A DNA stretch of 64,000 bases from Dermatophilaceae bacterium Sec6.4. Lineage in GTDB: Bacteria > Actinomycetota > Actinomycetes > Actinomycetales > Dermatophilaceae. The translations under genes and the position numbers were made by a program. Below the pieces are notes generated by a model. The model did not search any database, was not told the origin of the DNA, and worked only from the letters and a program-made list of their open reading frames with translations. The stretch is taken from contig CP144172.1 in NCBI GenBank assembly GCA_039636865.1, forward strand, positions 3,038,001 through 3,102,000, written 5' to 3'. Shown in pieces: positions 50,077 to 59,227 of this stretch (position 1 is the stretch's first letter; each line of letters starts with the position of its first letter).

Positions 50077-50846
50077 CTACCTCGGGTCCGCACCACGCAG
50101 GTTTGCGCTGCGAGGTCGTGGATGGCTCTCCGCCCCGCATCGCGAAGCGGCCAGAGGTAATTCACGAATCCGAAAAGGAACGCGAGTGCGCCCAGCGCAG
50201 CGACTGGCGCCAACACCACGTTGGCGCATTTCACCAGAAAACGGACAGCTGCGGAACGCAGACTCGGACAACCCGCCGACTCTGCCGGCCGGACGCGCGT
50301 TCCGGCGACGATCTTTCCGAGGGTCTGACCGCGCCACGCTGTCATGCCGATCTCATAAACGCCGTAAACCCCGATATTGGCGACCACGATCTGCCACGGC
50401 AGTGTCGCCACGTTCTGCGGAATCGAGGGCATCGGCCCGGAGAAACCCCAGTCCGACAGGAAGTTCTGGTAGCGCCGGGCCCACTCCAGCGTCCATGGCA
50501 GCGCCACGAGTGCAGCCACCATCGAGGTCAGCAGGTAGTCGATCACCAACCCGCCGGCACGCTGCCACCAGCCGGCCAGTCTGCTGCCGTCGGCCGTCGT
50601 CGCAGTCTTCGAGCCCGCTCCAGCGGGTTGCCCCGCCTGCCACTGATTATTGTTCCCAGCGGGCCCGCGGCCGGTTCTCACGCCGTCGTGGGAAGGGTCC
50701 GACACGTGCGGTGCCGCCAGTTCGGACTTGTCCAGCCCCGGTTTGATCTTCGGTATCTGCTGGGGCGACCACACGATCCCGTCCCAGTAGCGAAGCTGAT
50801 CGGGGTCCTGTGGATCCACGTACCAACCGGACGGACGCTGCGTCAT
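50064..50846 (-). CDS. RDD-family membrane protein with DUF2510
   Basis: 260 residues. The N-terminus PSGWYVDPQDPDQLRYWDGIVW is a DUF2510 motif (a short Trp-rich cytoplasmic domain). After a Gly/Ala/Gln-rich linker, the RDD domain begins at SRLAGWWQRAGGLVIDYLL with three membrane segments and TLGKIVAGTRVRP. RDD proteins are poorly known; some affect Na+/H+ transport. It ends converging on the unknown gene at 49264. Confidence 0.9.
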   Translation of the reverse strand: MTQRPSGWYVDPQDPDQLRYWDGIVWSPQQIPKIKPGLDKSELAAPHVSDPSHDGVRTGRGPAGNNNQWQAGQPAGAGSKTATTADGSRLAGWWQRAGGLVIDYLLTSMVAALVALPWTLEWARRYQNFLSDWGFSGPMPSIPQNVATLPWQIVVANIGVYGVYEIGMTAWRGQTLGKIVAGTRVRPAESAGCPSLRSAAVRFLVKCANVVLAPVAALGALAFLFGFVNYLWPLRDAGRRAIHDLAAQTCVVRTRGSQTR

Positions 50847-50876
50847 GGCCAGATTCTCTCATCGTCGCGAAGTTGC

Positions 50877-52622
50877 TCAGCGCCGACCGACGAACCACCG
50901 TCGCAGCGTGTCGATCCGAGCACCCACCTGATCGTTGGAAGCGCGATCGAGCGCCGGACCACCGCACACCCGCCGCAGCTCGGTATGCAACTGGGCGTGC
51001 GGCTCACCGGACTTGCGCGCGTACGCCGCTACCAGCGAGTTCAGTTCCTTGCGCCGAGCAGCCAGCGCCCGGTGCTCGGCTACCGGCGCGCCGGTGGCAC
51101 GGGGCGCTGAGTCCACCTGCTTCTGCTGCCGTTCACGCAGGAGTTGGGTGACCTGCTCCGGCTCGAGCAAACCCGGTAGGCCGAGGTATTCCTGCTCATC
51201 GGCGCTCCCGGTCGCGGAGTTCAACCCGAACTGCTGGGCGTCGAACAGCACGTGGTCGAACTGGGCATCGGATTCGAGCGCCTCGAACGACCCCTGTTCC
51301 CCCGTGATCGACTCCGTTGCGTTGGCCGCTGCCAGCAGATCCTCCTCCGGCGCCCACAGGGCTTCCTCCTCCGATGAGCGCGGCCGATCCAGCGCGTGGT
51401 CCCGATCGATCTCCATCGCGGCTGCGTGCGTCAGCACAGGCGCCACGCTGGGCAGGAAGATACTCGCTGTCTCACCGCGCCGCCGAGCTCGAACGAATCG
51501 TCCGACGGCCTGTGCGAAGTAGAGCGGGGTGGCGGCTGAGGTCGCGTAGACACCAACACACATCCGTGGCACGTCGACACCCTCGGACACCATTCGCACG
51601 GCGACCATCCAGCGCTGACCGCCCTCTGCGAACTTCTCGATTCTGCTGGAGGCACCTGCGTCGTCGGACAGCACGACGACCGGGTCCTCGCCACTGATCT
51701 GCCCCAGCACTTTCGCGTACGCCCGGGCATTGGCCTGGTCGGAGGCGATCACCAGTCCACCGGCATCGGGCACGTGCCGACGCACCTGCGTCAGCCGGGT
51801 GTTCGCTGCCTGCAGGACCGAGGGGATCCAGTCACCGCTCGGGTCCAGAGCCGTCCGCCAGGCAGCTGCCGTCAGGTCTTTGGTCAACGGTTCCCCGAGC
51901 CGTGCGGCGATCTCGTCTCCGGCCCGGGTGCGCCAGCGCATCGCCCCGCCGTAGGCCATGAAGATCACGGGGCGCACGACACCGTCCCGCAGCGCCTGTG
52001 CGTAACCGTAGGAGTAGTCGCTCGAAGATCGGCGGATACCGTCTGCGCCGGCGTCATACCGCACGAACGGGATCGGACTGGTGTCGGAACGAAACGGCGT
52101 GCCGGTCAGCGAAACACGGCGGACAGCCGGTTCGAACGCCTCCCGGATCGCATCACCCCACGACTTGTTGTCGCCCCCATGGTGGATCTCGTCAAGAATC
52201 ACGAGAGTGCGGTGCGCCTGGGTGCGAGCGCGATGCAACGCCGGCTTGCTGGCCACCCCTGCATAGGTGACCGCGATTCCGTGGTAGCTGCTCGCATGCT
52301 CCTGTTGAGCGTTGGTGAAGCGTGGGTCGATCTGAATGCCGACACGTCCGGCGGCATCGGCCCACTGGGTCTTCAGATGCTCGGTGGGCGCCACGATGGT
52401 CAGATGGGTCACTATGCCGCGGTCGAGCAGCTCGGTGGCCAACCGCAGCGCGTAGGTGGTCTTGCCTGCGCCAGGCGTAGCAACAGCTAGGAAATCTCGG
52501 CGTTCTTCGGCGAAATAAATGTCGAGTGCTGCGGCCTGCCAGGCGCGCAACTTCTGCGCGGTTCCCCAGGCGGCGCGTTCCGGAAAGGCCGGTGAAAGGT
52601 GCGACGCGGCTGAGGTACTCAT
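50877..52622 (-). CDS. DEAD/DEAH-box superfamily 2 helicase
   Basis: 581 residues. Motif I is VATPGAGKTTYALRLA, motif II LDEIHHGGDNKSWG (DExH type), motif III SLTGTPFRS, and the C-terminal half ends the core with RMVSEGVDVPRMCVGVYATSA and QAVGRFVRARRRGE (motif VI). XPB-like arrangement without other domains. A polar, Gln/Glu-rich C-terminal region follows. Common in actinobacteria; substrate unknown, DNA repair or RNA work both possible. Confidence 0.9.
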   Translation of the reverse strand: MSTSAASHLSPAFPERAAWGTAQKLRAWQAAALDIYFAEERRDFLAVATPGAGKTTYALRLATELLDRGIVTHLTIVAPTEHLKTQWADAAGRVGIQIDPRFTNAQQEHASSYHGIAVTYAGVASKPALHRARTQAHRTLVILDEIHHGGDNKSWGDAIREAFEPAVRRVSLTGTPFRSDTSPIPFVRYDAGADGIRRSSSDYSYGYAQALRDGVVRPVIFMAYGGAMRWRTRAGDEIAARLGEPLTKDLTAAAWRTALDPSGDWIPSVLQAANTRLTQVRRHVPDAGGLVIASDQANARAYAKVLGQISGEDPVVVLSDDAGASSRIEKFAEGGQRWMVAVRMVSEGVDVPRMCVGVYATSAATPLYFAQAVGRFVRARRRGETASIFLPSVAPVLTHAAAMEIDRDHALDRPRSSEEEALWAPEEDLLAAANATESITGEQGSFEALESDAQFDHVLFDAQQFGLNSATGSADEQEYLGLPGLLEPEQVTQLLRERQQKQVDSAPRATGAPVAEHRALAARRKELNSLVAAYARKSGEPHAQLHTELRRVCGGPALDRASNDQVGARIDTLRRWFVGRR

Positions 52623-52687
52623 AGGTCTGCAACCCTAACCAGCCGCTCTGACACCTCCCACCCGACTCTCGTCAGCTCGGTGAAAAG

Positions 52688-53032
52688 TCAGTCGTCGCGC
52701 GACTCCTGCTGGGAGTGCTCGGCGTTTTCGCCGTCCACCGGACCCCAACCGCTGTGACTTCGTCCGCTCGTATCGGCAGAGCCACCGCCCTGGCTGTGCG
52801 ACCCGTCGGCATTCATTCCCTGCGGATGACCGCGATCGACCTGGCCGGCCTCGTGACCGCCGGTGTCGGTAGGCGCATACCCGGAGTGAAAACCGTCTTT
52901 CTGGGAGGATTTGCCTCCGCCCTCGCTCTGCTCGCCCGACGCAGCCATCCCACCCGGCTCGTCGTTACGTCCGTCTGCGGGCTGGACGTGGTCACGTTCG
53001 TCGTGGCTGGGCGTGTCTGTGGGTTCGGTCAT
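52688..53032 (-). CDS. Low-complexity hydrophilic protein
   Basis: 114 residues from ATG 53032 with GGAGGATCTTG directly upstream. Almost no hydrophobic residues: rich in Gly, Ser, Asp, His, Glu and Gln (EPTDTPSHDERDHVQPAD, then repeated GG, SHSQGG, SHSGWG). Likely intrinsically disordered, reminiscent of desiccation- or stress-related hydrophilic proteins. No family known to me. The good ribosome-binding site is the main reason to accept it. Confidence 0.55.
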   Translation of the reverse strand: MTEPTDTPSHDERDHVQPADGRNDEPGGMAASGEQSEGGGKSSQKDGFHSGYAPTDTGGHEAGQVDRGHPQGMNADGSHSQGGGSADTSGRSHSGWGPVDGENAEHSQQESRDD

Positions 53033-53123
53033 CAAGATCCTCCGGAGCATCGGCGGGCCCAGGGGGAGCCCACCACTGCTTGTACCGTCGCCCCTGGCTG
53101 CTCGGCTGTCAATGAGCGGACCG

Positions 53124-53444
53124 TCAGTTACTGCCGTCCCCACCGTCCTGTGGCGCACGAAGGCCGTCATAGATTTCCTTGCACGTCGGACATACCGGGA
53201 ATTTCTGCGGATCCCGACCGGGTGTCCAGACCTTTCCGCACAGCGCCGTGACGGGGTCTCCCGACATTGCGCTCTCCAGGATCTTCTCCTTGCGAACGTA
53301 GTGCGAGAACCGCTCGTGGTCGCCGGGCTCCTGCTCTTGAGCGCGGACGTCCTCGCGCTCGAGTACCGAGGTGGAGGTGCGGGGGCCGCTCGGCTGTTCC
53401 TGGGGACTCGGCGGCACATCGGGGCTGTCAAGGGGCGGCGTCAT
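53124..53444 (-). CDS. DUF3039 protein
   Basis: 106 residues. After a variable Pro/Ser-rich start, STSVLEREDVRAQEQEPGDHERFSHYVRKEKI and ALCGKVWTPGRDPQKFPVCPTCKEIYD are the DUF3039 pattern. The Cys of ALCGK with CPTC makes a small zinc-ribbon likely. Conserved in actinobacteria, function unknown. Confidence 0.93.
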   Translation of the reverse strand: MTPPLDSPDVPPSPQEQPSGPRTSTSVLEREDVRAQEQEPGDHERFSHYVRKEKILESAMSGDPVTALCGKVWTPGRDPQKFPVCPTCKEIYDGLRAPQDGGDGSN

Positions 53445-53506
53445 GGTGCCATCTTAGATTCCGGCGCCATCGGCCGGCCACTGGTTGCTGCTTTGTCGCC
53501 GCTGGC

Positions 53507-54091
53507 TCAGTTGAGCGAGGGGTCGGGTGGGTAGGAGGACAGGAACCGCAACATCCCACGCTGCCGCTGCAGGACCGAGGACCAGAGCTGGGTGGGTTCG
53601 AGGGTGAACGCATCGTCGGCCTCGGCCTCGACGACGAACCAGGAACCGCCATCGATCTCGCCCTCCAGCTGGCCGGCACCCCAACCCGCGTACCCGGCGA
53701 AGATGCGAATCCCCGCGACCTCGGGCACCACCACCAGCGGTGGCGCGTCGAGATCGACCAGGCCGACAGCACCGAACAGCCTCTTGATGCCGACGGACTC
53801 GCTGATTCCGGGCATCCGGACCAGGCCGAGGGCAGTGTCCAACGAGACCGGCCCACCCTGGAACACCTGCGCCGGGGCATTCACATGTTCCTGCCAGCCG
53901 GGCAGCACCGAGTCGACTTCTGCCGACAACGGATGGTTCAGGACGAGCCCGTGGGCCCCTTCGTCGTCATGATGAAGCACAAGGACGACGCTGCGTTCGA
54001 AAACGTCAGCGTCATCCTCATCGCCGCTCTCTGCGGCGGATGTGCGCCCGCTCGGGGCAGCGACCAAAAGCCGACCGGTCAGATCGTCCAT
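53507..54091 (-). CDS. YqgE/AlgH-family protein
   Basis: 194 residues. LTGRLLVAAPS at the start, VLVLHHDDEGAHGLVLNHPL and VFQGGPVSLDTALGL are the DUF179 signatures; GYAGWGAGQLEGEI is the central loop. A conserved single-domain protein whose role is not settled. It lies 34 bases after the RNA helicase stop on the same strand. Confidence 0.94.
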   Translation of the reverse strand: MDDLTGRLLVAAPSGRTSAAESGDEDDADVFERSVVLVLHHDDEGAHGLVLNHPLSAEVDSVLPGWQEHVNAPAQVFQGGPVSLDTALGLVRMPGISESVGIKRLFGAVGLVDLDAPPLVVVPEVAGIRIFAGYAGWGAGQLEGEIDGGSWFVVEAEADDAFTLEPTQLWSSVLQRQRGMLRFLSSYPPDPSLN

Positions 54092-54125
54092 GAGGTCATT
54101 CTGCCCCGTGCGCAGCTGCTATCTC

Positions 54126-56600
54126 TCAATCGCGCGGGCGGCCACGGTTTGCTCCATCGAATCGGCGGGCCGATCCGGACGGTCCGCCGCGGTAGTTACC
54201 GGGTCGGCCACCTCGACGAGCACCGCCACCGCCGCTACCACCACGGCCCTGTTCGCGCTTGGGCGTGAGGATGCGGTGCAGATCCTGGTCTGAGATCGGC
54301 CGGTCCTCGGGCGTGCGACCGCCCGCTGCACGAATGACCTCATCGCCCGGCCGGGCGCGCTGCAGGCCACCCTCGACACCGGCCTGCTCGAGCAACCGCG
54401 TCACGGCCTTGCGCTGATGCGGCAGGGCCAGGGTCACCACAGTGCCGGCCTCTCCCGCACGGGCCGTGCGACCTGCGCGGTGCAGGTAGTCCTTGTGGTC
54501 TGCGGGCGGATCGACCTGCAACACCACGCCGACATCATCGACGTGGATCCCACGTGCTGCGACGTCTGTGGCGACCAGCACGGGGATACGGCCGTCTTTG
54601 AAGGCGCTGAGCACCTTGTTGCGTTGTCCCTGGTTGAGACCACCATGCAGTGCCGCCGCCAGAACGCCCTGCTCGCGTAGTTCGCTCGCGATGCGGTCGG
54701 CTCCCAGCTTGGTCCGGGAGAAGATCACGGTGCGGCCCTCACGGTTGGCGACCTCCGCCGTGACGATCTTCTTGTCGCGCGGCTCGATCAGCAGCGCGTG
54801 GTGCGCCATCGTCGAAATGCTGACAGTGCCGTCGTCGGTGGAGTGGGTGACGGGATCGATGAGGTAGCGCTTCACCACTGTGTCGATACCGCGGTCCAGC
54901 GTCGCGGAGAAGAGCAGTCGTTGTCCGCCGGCGGGCACCGTGTCCAGAATGGTGGTGATGTCCTCCAGGAAGCCCATCTCCGCCATGTGATCGGCCTCGT
55001 CCAGGATCGCGATCTCCACGCGGGACAGATCAGCAGCGCCACGGTTGATCAGGTCCATCAACCGGCCGGGGGTCGCGATCAGCAGGTCGACACCGCGGGC
55101 CAGGGCCTGCAGCTGGGGCTCGTACGGCATACCGCCGGCCACCAACTTGTGGTGCAGGCCGATGGCGTGCACCAACGGCTGCAAGGCATCGCTGACCTGC
55201 ATCGCAAGCTCGCGGGTCGGCACCAGCACCACTGCACGCGGACACTGCGGGCGGGCCTTACCGCCCTGGGCCAGCCGGGTCAACGTGGGCAGCCCGAAGG
55301 CAAGCGTCTTACCCGAGCCGGTGCGACCGCGGCCGAGCACATCCCGACCGGCGAGAGCGTCGGGAATCGTGGCGGCCTGAATCGGGAACGGCGAGGTGAT
55401 GCCGTCGCGGGCCAGTCGCCGCACCAGGACATCCGGCAGCAGCAGATCGGCGAAACCGTTGCTGTCATCGGTGGTCTCGCTGCTGGCACTGTCGTCAGAC
55501 ATAGGAGTCCCTATCGCGGCAACACCCTGATCGACGCGTGCGTTGTCAGCACCGTCCTGATCTGCCACGGCATCGACCACAGGCTGCTCAACCTGCGTCT
55601 CGTCCCGCGGTGTCTCCACTCGCGATCCCCGGTCGGAATCACGGGACGTGTCCTGGCGCGGGTAGGTGCGGTCGGTGTTACTGCTGTTGTTGTAAACGGG
55701 GCGGTCCTCACGGTTGTTGTAGGAGCGACGCTCGCCACCGCGGTCATCGCGGGCCGGACGGTCGTCACGGTTGTAGGACGGGCGCGAATCGCGGTTGTCC
55801 TTGTTGTAGGACGGGCGACTGTCGCGGTTGTCCTTGTTGTAGGACGGGCGACTGTCGCGGTTGTCCCGGTTGTAGGACGGGCGACTGTCGCGGTTGTCCT
55901 TGTTGTAGGACGGGCGACTGTCGCGGTTGTCCCGGTTGTAGGCAGGACGGTCATCACGGTTGTAGGACGGGCGACTGTCGCGGTTGTCCCGGTTGTAGGA
56001 CGGGCGACTGTCGCGGTTGTCCCGGTTGTAGGACGGACGGTCGTCACGGTTGTACGACGGGCGCGAATCGCGGTTGTCCTTGTTGTAGGACGGGCGACTG
56101 TCGCGGTTGTCCCGGTTGTAGGACGGGCGACTGTCGCGGTTGTCCCGGTTGTAGGACGGACGGTCGTCACGGTTGTACGACGGGCGCGAATCGCGGTTGT
56201 CCTTGCTGTAGGACGGGCGACTGTCGCGGTTGTCCCTGTTGTAGGCGGGGCGGTCCTCACGGTTGAACGACGGGCGGCTGTCGCGGTTGTCCCTGTTGTA
56301 GGCGGGGCGGTCCTCACGGTTACCGGAGGAACGACGCTCCCCACCGCGATCATCACGGGAGTCCCGGCTGAACGACGGGCGGCTGTCCCGGTTGTACGAA
56401 GGGCGGGAATCGCGGTTGTTGTAGCTGCGAACGCCGCCTGGTCCGCCCTGGCCGCCTTGCCGACGATCAGACGTGCGGGGCGCATCGGAGCCGCGGCTGC
56501 TCGGACCGTCGGAGCGGCGAGCAGGAGCGCGCTGCGCTTCCTGCTTCTGGGCCCTGCTCCAGCGCGGCTTCTTGTCGTCAGGCTTCTTGGGTGGGGTCAT
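54126..56600 (-). CDS. DEAD-box RNA helicase with long RGD/Tyr repeat domain
   Basis: 824 residues from ATG 56600 with GAGAGG upstream. Residues 1-60 are basic and polar. Residues about 62-303 are a tandem repeat domain built on the 11-mer DNRDSRPSYNR and an 8-mer DDRPSYNR. The helicase core starts near 385: Q motif with SPFPIQAATIPDAL, GRGRTGSGKT (motif I), ILDEADHMAEMGF (DEAD), FSATLD, and HRAGRTARAGEAG (motif VI). A second Arg/Gly-rich tail (GRGGSGGGGARRGGRPGNYRGG) ends the protein. Such helicases unwind RNA in ribosome assembly and mRNA turnover. Both low-complexity ends suggest RNA binding or phase separation. Alternative upstream extension to 56852 is not supported. Confidence 0.93.
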   Translation of the reverse strand: MTPPKKPDDKKPRWSRAQKQEAQRAPARRSDGPSSRGSDAPRTSDRRQGGQGGPGGVRSYNNRDSRPSYNRDSRPSFSRDSRDDRGGERRSSGNREDRPAYNRDNRDSRPSFNREDRPAYNRDNRDSRPSYSKDNRDSRPSYNRDDRPSYNRDNRDSRPSYNRDNRDSRPSYNKDNRDSRPSYNRDDRPSYNRDNRDSRPSYNRDNRDSRPSYNRDDRPAYNRDNRDSRPSYNKDNRDSRPSYNRDNRDSRPSYNKDNRDSRPSYNKDNRDSRPSYNRDDRPARDDRGGERRSYNNREDRPVYNNSSNTDRTYPRQDTSRDSDRGSRVETPRDETQVEQPVVDAVADQDGADNARVDQGVAAIGTPMSDDSASSETTDDSNGFADLLLPDVLVRRLARDGITSPFPIQAATIPDALAGRDVLGRGRTGSGKTLAFGLPTLTRLAQGGKARPQCPRAVVLVPTRELAMQVSDALQPLVHAIGLHHKLVAGGMPYEPQLQALARGVDLLIATPGRLMDLINRGAADLSRVEIAILDEADHMAEMGFLEDITTILDTVPAGGQRLLFSATLDRGIDTVVKRYLIDPVTHSTDDGTVSISTMAHHALLIEPRDKKIVTAEVANREGRTVIFSRTKLGADRIASELREQGVLAAALHGGLNQGQRNKVLSAFKDGRIPVLVATDVAARGIHVDDVGVVLQVDPPADHKDYLHRAGRTARAGEAGTVVTLALPHQRKAVTRLLEQAGVEGGLQRARPGDEVIRAAGGRTPEDRPISDQDLHRILTPKREQGRGGSGGGGARRGGRPGNYRGGPSGSARRFDGANRGRPRD
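55692..56417 (-). repeat. Coding tandem repeat array in the RNA helicase
   Basis: About 726 bases encoding helicase residues 62-303. The 33-base unit for DNRDSRPSYNR occurs 13 times (some with K for R, or F for Y), interrupted by about six 24-base units for D/EDRPxYNR. Adjacent copies are nearly identical at the DNA level, so copy number probably varies between strains. Confidence 0.95.
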
Positions 56601-57007
56601 GGTGTTGCCTCTCAGATATGGGCGCGCACAAAACCCCAAAGGGAAACGACAGCGACAGGTCTCGATGGACCCGTGCTGACGAAAACGAGGTACGCATAGC
56701 GCCGTCGAAGATCTCGGCGCCCATACATGAGGAGCCGGTCCGCTGCTGATTGCAGGAGTAGGTGGACCGGTCAAAGAAGAGAACGCAAGATCGCGTGAAT
56801 ACAACTTGAGAGTAGCGGCAGTCAGGCCTACCCACGAATCACACCGGCGCAATCACGTCCCAAACGGCCCCGAAGTGACTGATCTCACCGATGCAGGTCC
56901 TCTCCCACTCCTATGGGGGCCCTTCACCCCTCGGACCCGGCATCGGCCGGCTGGGTTCACGCAGCACCTGCTCCCGACGGAGCGTTGTGCCATAGCGTTG
57001 TGCAGCG
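56601..57007. other. Gene-free stretch: helicase leader and TetR promoter
   Basis: 407 bases without a supported gene. On the minus strand it would be the leader of the RNA helicase, with two hairpins: GCGCCG/CGGCGC (56699-56704 with 56715-56720) and CCGGTCC/GGACCGG (56735-56741 with 56764-56770). On the plus strand, just before the TetR gene, AGCGTTGTGC is repeated directly at 56981-56990 and 56994-57003; TAGCGT (56993-56998) may be the -10 element of a leaderless mRNA. Confidence 0.6.
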
Positions 57008-57664
57008 ATGACCGACACACGCACGAAGCTATTGACCGCCACCGATGCCGTGCTGCGCGAGGACGGGCTGGCTGCTGTGTCGGCGCGGTCGGTCGCCACC
57101 CGGGCGGGGGTCAACCAGGCGTTGGTCTTCTACCACTTCGGCACCGTCACAGATCTCATCGATGCTTCCTGCCGGACAGCACTGGACGCCCGGGTTGCCG
57201 TGTACTCCGACCGATTCGATGCCGTGCACACCCTGGAGGCACTCCTCGTCGTGGCGCGCGAACTGAACACCACGGAGCGCCGCGGCGGGAATGTCGGGTC
57301 GATGGCGCAGATCCTGGCCGCCGGTCAACACAACGAAATCATCGCCGGCACCGCGCGCTACTGCCTCGGGCAGTGGTCCGCTCAGGTCGAGCGCGTTCTG
57401 CGCAGAGTCCTGTCCGGACATCCCCTCGCTGATGTCGTCGACATCGACGGCCTGGCGAATGCGGTGACCTGCGGCTTCATCGGGGTGCAGCTCATGCAGG
57501 GTGTCACCAGCGAAGCCGGCGACTCTGCGCTTGCGAGCCTCGATCAGCTCGCGGGGCTGATAGGCGTCCTGGATGACCTGGGACCGGTAGCACGACGGGC
57601 GGTCACCACCGGATTACTCCGACGGGAGGCCCGTCGCCGCGCTCACCGGGCTCAGACGACCTGA
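57008..57664 (+). CDS. TetR-family regulator
   Basis: 218 residues. The helix-turn-helix is AVSARSVATRAGVNQALVFYHFGTVTDLI (about 25-53). The C-terminal ligand domain is helical, with CLGQWSAQVERVLRR and DIDGLANAVTCGFIGVQLM. Its target and inducer are unknown; the divergent RNA helicase or the gene itself are the nearest candidates. The last 13 bases overlap the malic enzyme gene on the other strand. Its mRNA may be leaderless. Confidence 0.9.
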   Translation: MTDTRTKLLTATDAVLREDGLAAVSARSVATRAGVNQALVFYHFGTVTDLIDASCRTALDARVAVYSDRFDAVHTLEALLVVARELNTTERRGGNVGSMAQILAAGQHNEIIAGTARYCLGQWSAQVERVLRRVLSGHPLADVVDIDGLANAVTCGFIGVQLMQGVTSEAGDSALASLDQLAGLIGVLDDLGPVARRAVTTGLLRREARRRAHRAQTT

Positions 57665-59088
57665 CCCCGCGCTGCCGCCTCGTCCGCGCCCTTACCCCCC
57701 GCTGCATCCACCACGGCCTTGGCTACGACTGATGCGATTCCGGGGTGGAAGACGCTTGGGATGATGTAGGCAGCGTTCAGCTCTTCTGGTTTGACCACGT
57801 CGGCAAGTGCCATGGCTGCCGCAAGCATGATGTCGAGCGTGATGTCGGTTGCCTGCGCATCCAACAGACCACGGAACACGCCCGGGAAGACGAGCACGTT
57901 GTTGATCTGGTTGGCGAAGTCGCTACGGCCCGTGGCGACCACCGTTGCGTGCTCTGCTGCATCGCCCGGATCGACCTCTGGCTTGGGGTTTGCGAGCGCG
58001 AAGACCACGGCGCCGTCGGCCATCGTGGCGATATCGTCGCCCGTCAGCAGATCCGGAGCGGAGACGCCGATGAAAACATCGGCGCCGCGCACCGCGTCCT
58101 TCAATGTGCCGGTGACGCCTCGTGGGTTGGTGTGCTGTGCCACCCAAGCGAGCGTCGAGGAGCTGTCGCCGACGATGTCGGCCCGGTCACAGTGGACGAT
58201 TCCGTCGATATCGGCGAGCACCAGGTCGCGCGCACCGGCGTGCAGCATCAACTTGGTGATCGCGGTGCCGGCGGCTCCGGCACCACTCTGCACGATGCGC
58301 ACATCAGCAAGGTTTTTGCCCACGACCCGCAAGGCGTTTCGTAGGGCCGCGAGTACGACGATCGCCGTACCGTGCTGATCGTCGTGGAAGACCGGGATGT
58401 CCAGTTCTTCGCGCAACCTCGCCTCGATGCTGAAACAACGCGGAGCCGAGATGTCCTCGAGGTTGATACCGGCGAACACTGGAGCAATCGCCTTGACGGT
58501 ACGGACGATCTCGTCCTCATCGGTGGTGTCCAGGCAGATCGGGAAGGCGTCGATGTCGGCGAATCGCTTGAACAGGGCAGCCTTGCCCTCCATGACCGGC
58601 ATGGCGGCGAGGGGGCCGATATTGCCCAGACCGAGAACCGCCGTACCGTCGGTAACGACCGCCACCGTGTTTCGTTTGATTGTCAGCCGCCGAGCGTCTT
58701 CGGGATTCTCCGCGATGGCCATGCAGACCCGAGCCACACCCGGGGTGTATACCATCGACAAGTCGTCACGGTTGCGAATCGGCACCTTGGACTCGATCTT
58801 CAATTTGCCACCCAGGTGGGCAAGGAAGACCCGGTCGCTGACCTTGCGGACCTCAACCCCTTCCACCGCGCGCATGGCGTCGACCAGCTCACCGGCATGG
58901 TCGGCGTCACGAGCCGCTGCGGTGACGTCCACCTGCATGCGGGCGGTGTCCGAAGAACTGATGTCGAAGGCGGTGACCAGTCCGCCCGCACGCTCGACGG
59001 CGCCGGTCAGCTCGCTGACCGCAGTGGGGCGGCCCGGAAGTTCCAGGCGCACGATGATGGAGTTCGAAACCGAAGGCATGAGGGGCAT
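57652..59088 (-). CDS. Malic enzyme with N-terminal ACT domain
   Basis: Oxidative decarboxylation of malate to pyruvate. 478 residues from ATG 59088 (59079 also possible), AGG five bases upstream. The first 85 residues form an ACT domain (SIIVRLELPGRPTAVSELTGAVERAGG), which in this type probably binds a regulatory ligand. The core has MVYTPGVARVCMAIAENP, KRNTVAVVTDGTAVLGLGNIGP, the metal/catalytic region VFHDDQHGTAIVVLAAL and the cofactor site SGAGAAGTAITKL. The frame extends through the tmRNA gene to 59430, which is not real coding. Confidence 0.94.
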   Translation of the reverse strand: MPLMPSVSNSIIVRLELPGRPTAVSELTGAVERAGGLVTAFDISSSDTARMQVDVTAAARDADHAGELVDAMRAVEGVEVRKVSDRVFLAHLGGKLKIESKVPIRNRDDLSMVYTPGVARVCMAIAENPEDARRLTIKRNTVAVVTDGTAVLGLGNIGPLAAMPVMEGKAALFKRFADIDAFPICLDTTDEDEIVRTVKAIAPVFAGINLEDISAPRCFSIEARLREELDIPVFHDDQHGTAIVVLAALRNALRVVGKNLADVRIVQSGAGAAGTAITKLMLHAGARDLVLADIDGIVHCDRADIVGDSSSTLAWVAQHTNPRGVTGTLKDAVRGADVFIGVSAPDLLTGDDIATMADGAVVFALANPKPEVDPGDAAEHATVVATGRSDFANQINNVLVFPGVFRGLLDAQATDITLDIMLAAAMALADVVKPEELNAAYIIPSVFHPGIASVVAKAVVDAAGGKGADEAAARGQVV

Positions 59089-59202
59089 GGGACCTATTGT
59101 GCTGCCCGACACGAGGTGCCGCAGGCAACATTTGGAGGTTCGCCGGTAACTGCGGGGCGGATATATCTTTCCGCGTGGAAAATGCGGCCGCCGAAGGGTG
59201 TT

Positions 59203-59222
59203 ACTCAACAGTGTGACGTGCC
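59203..59222. repeat. Inverted repeat flanking ssrA, 3'-side arm
   Basis: 20 bases, exact inverse of 59601-59620. It starts five bases beyond the 3' end of the mature tmRNA. Confidence 0.95.
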
Positions 59223-59227
59223 GGGAG

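Noticed and set aside
55692..56417. Regular repeats that could be mistaken for a CRISPR array
   Set aside because: The units are in-frame, have no unique spacers of constant length, and encode a clear peptide repeat. No cas genes are present.
54798..56699. A 633-residue open frame on the plus strand across the RNA helicase
   Set aside because: It is antisense to the helicase repeats. The Val/Arg/Gly repeat text simply mirrors the repeat array and has no ribosome-binding site or family.
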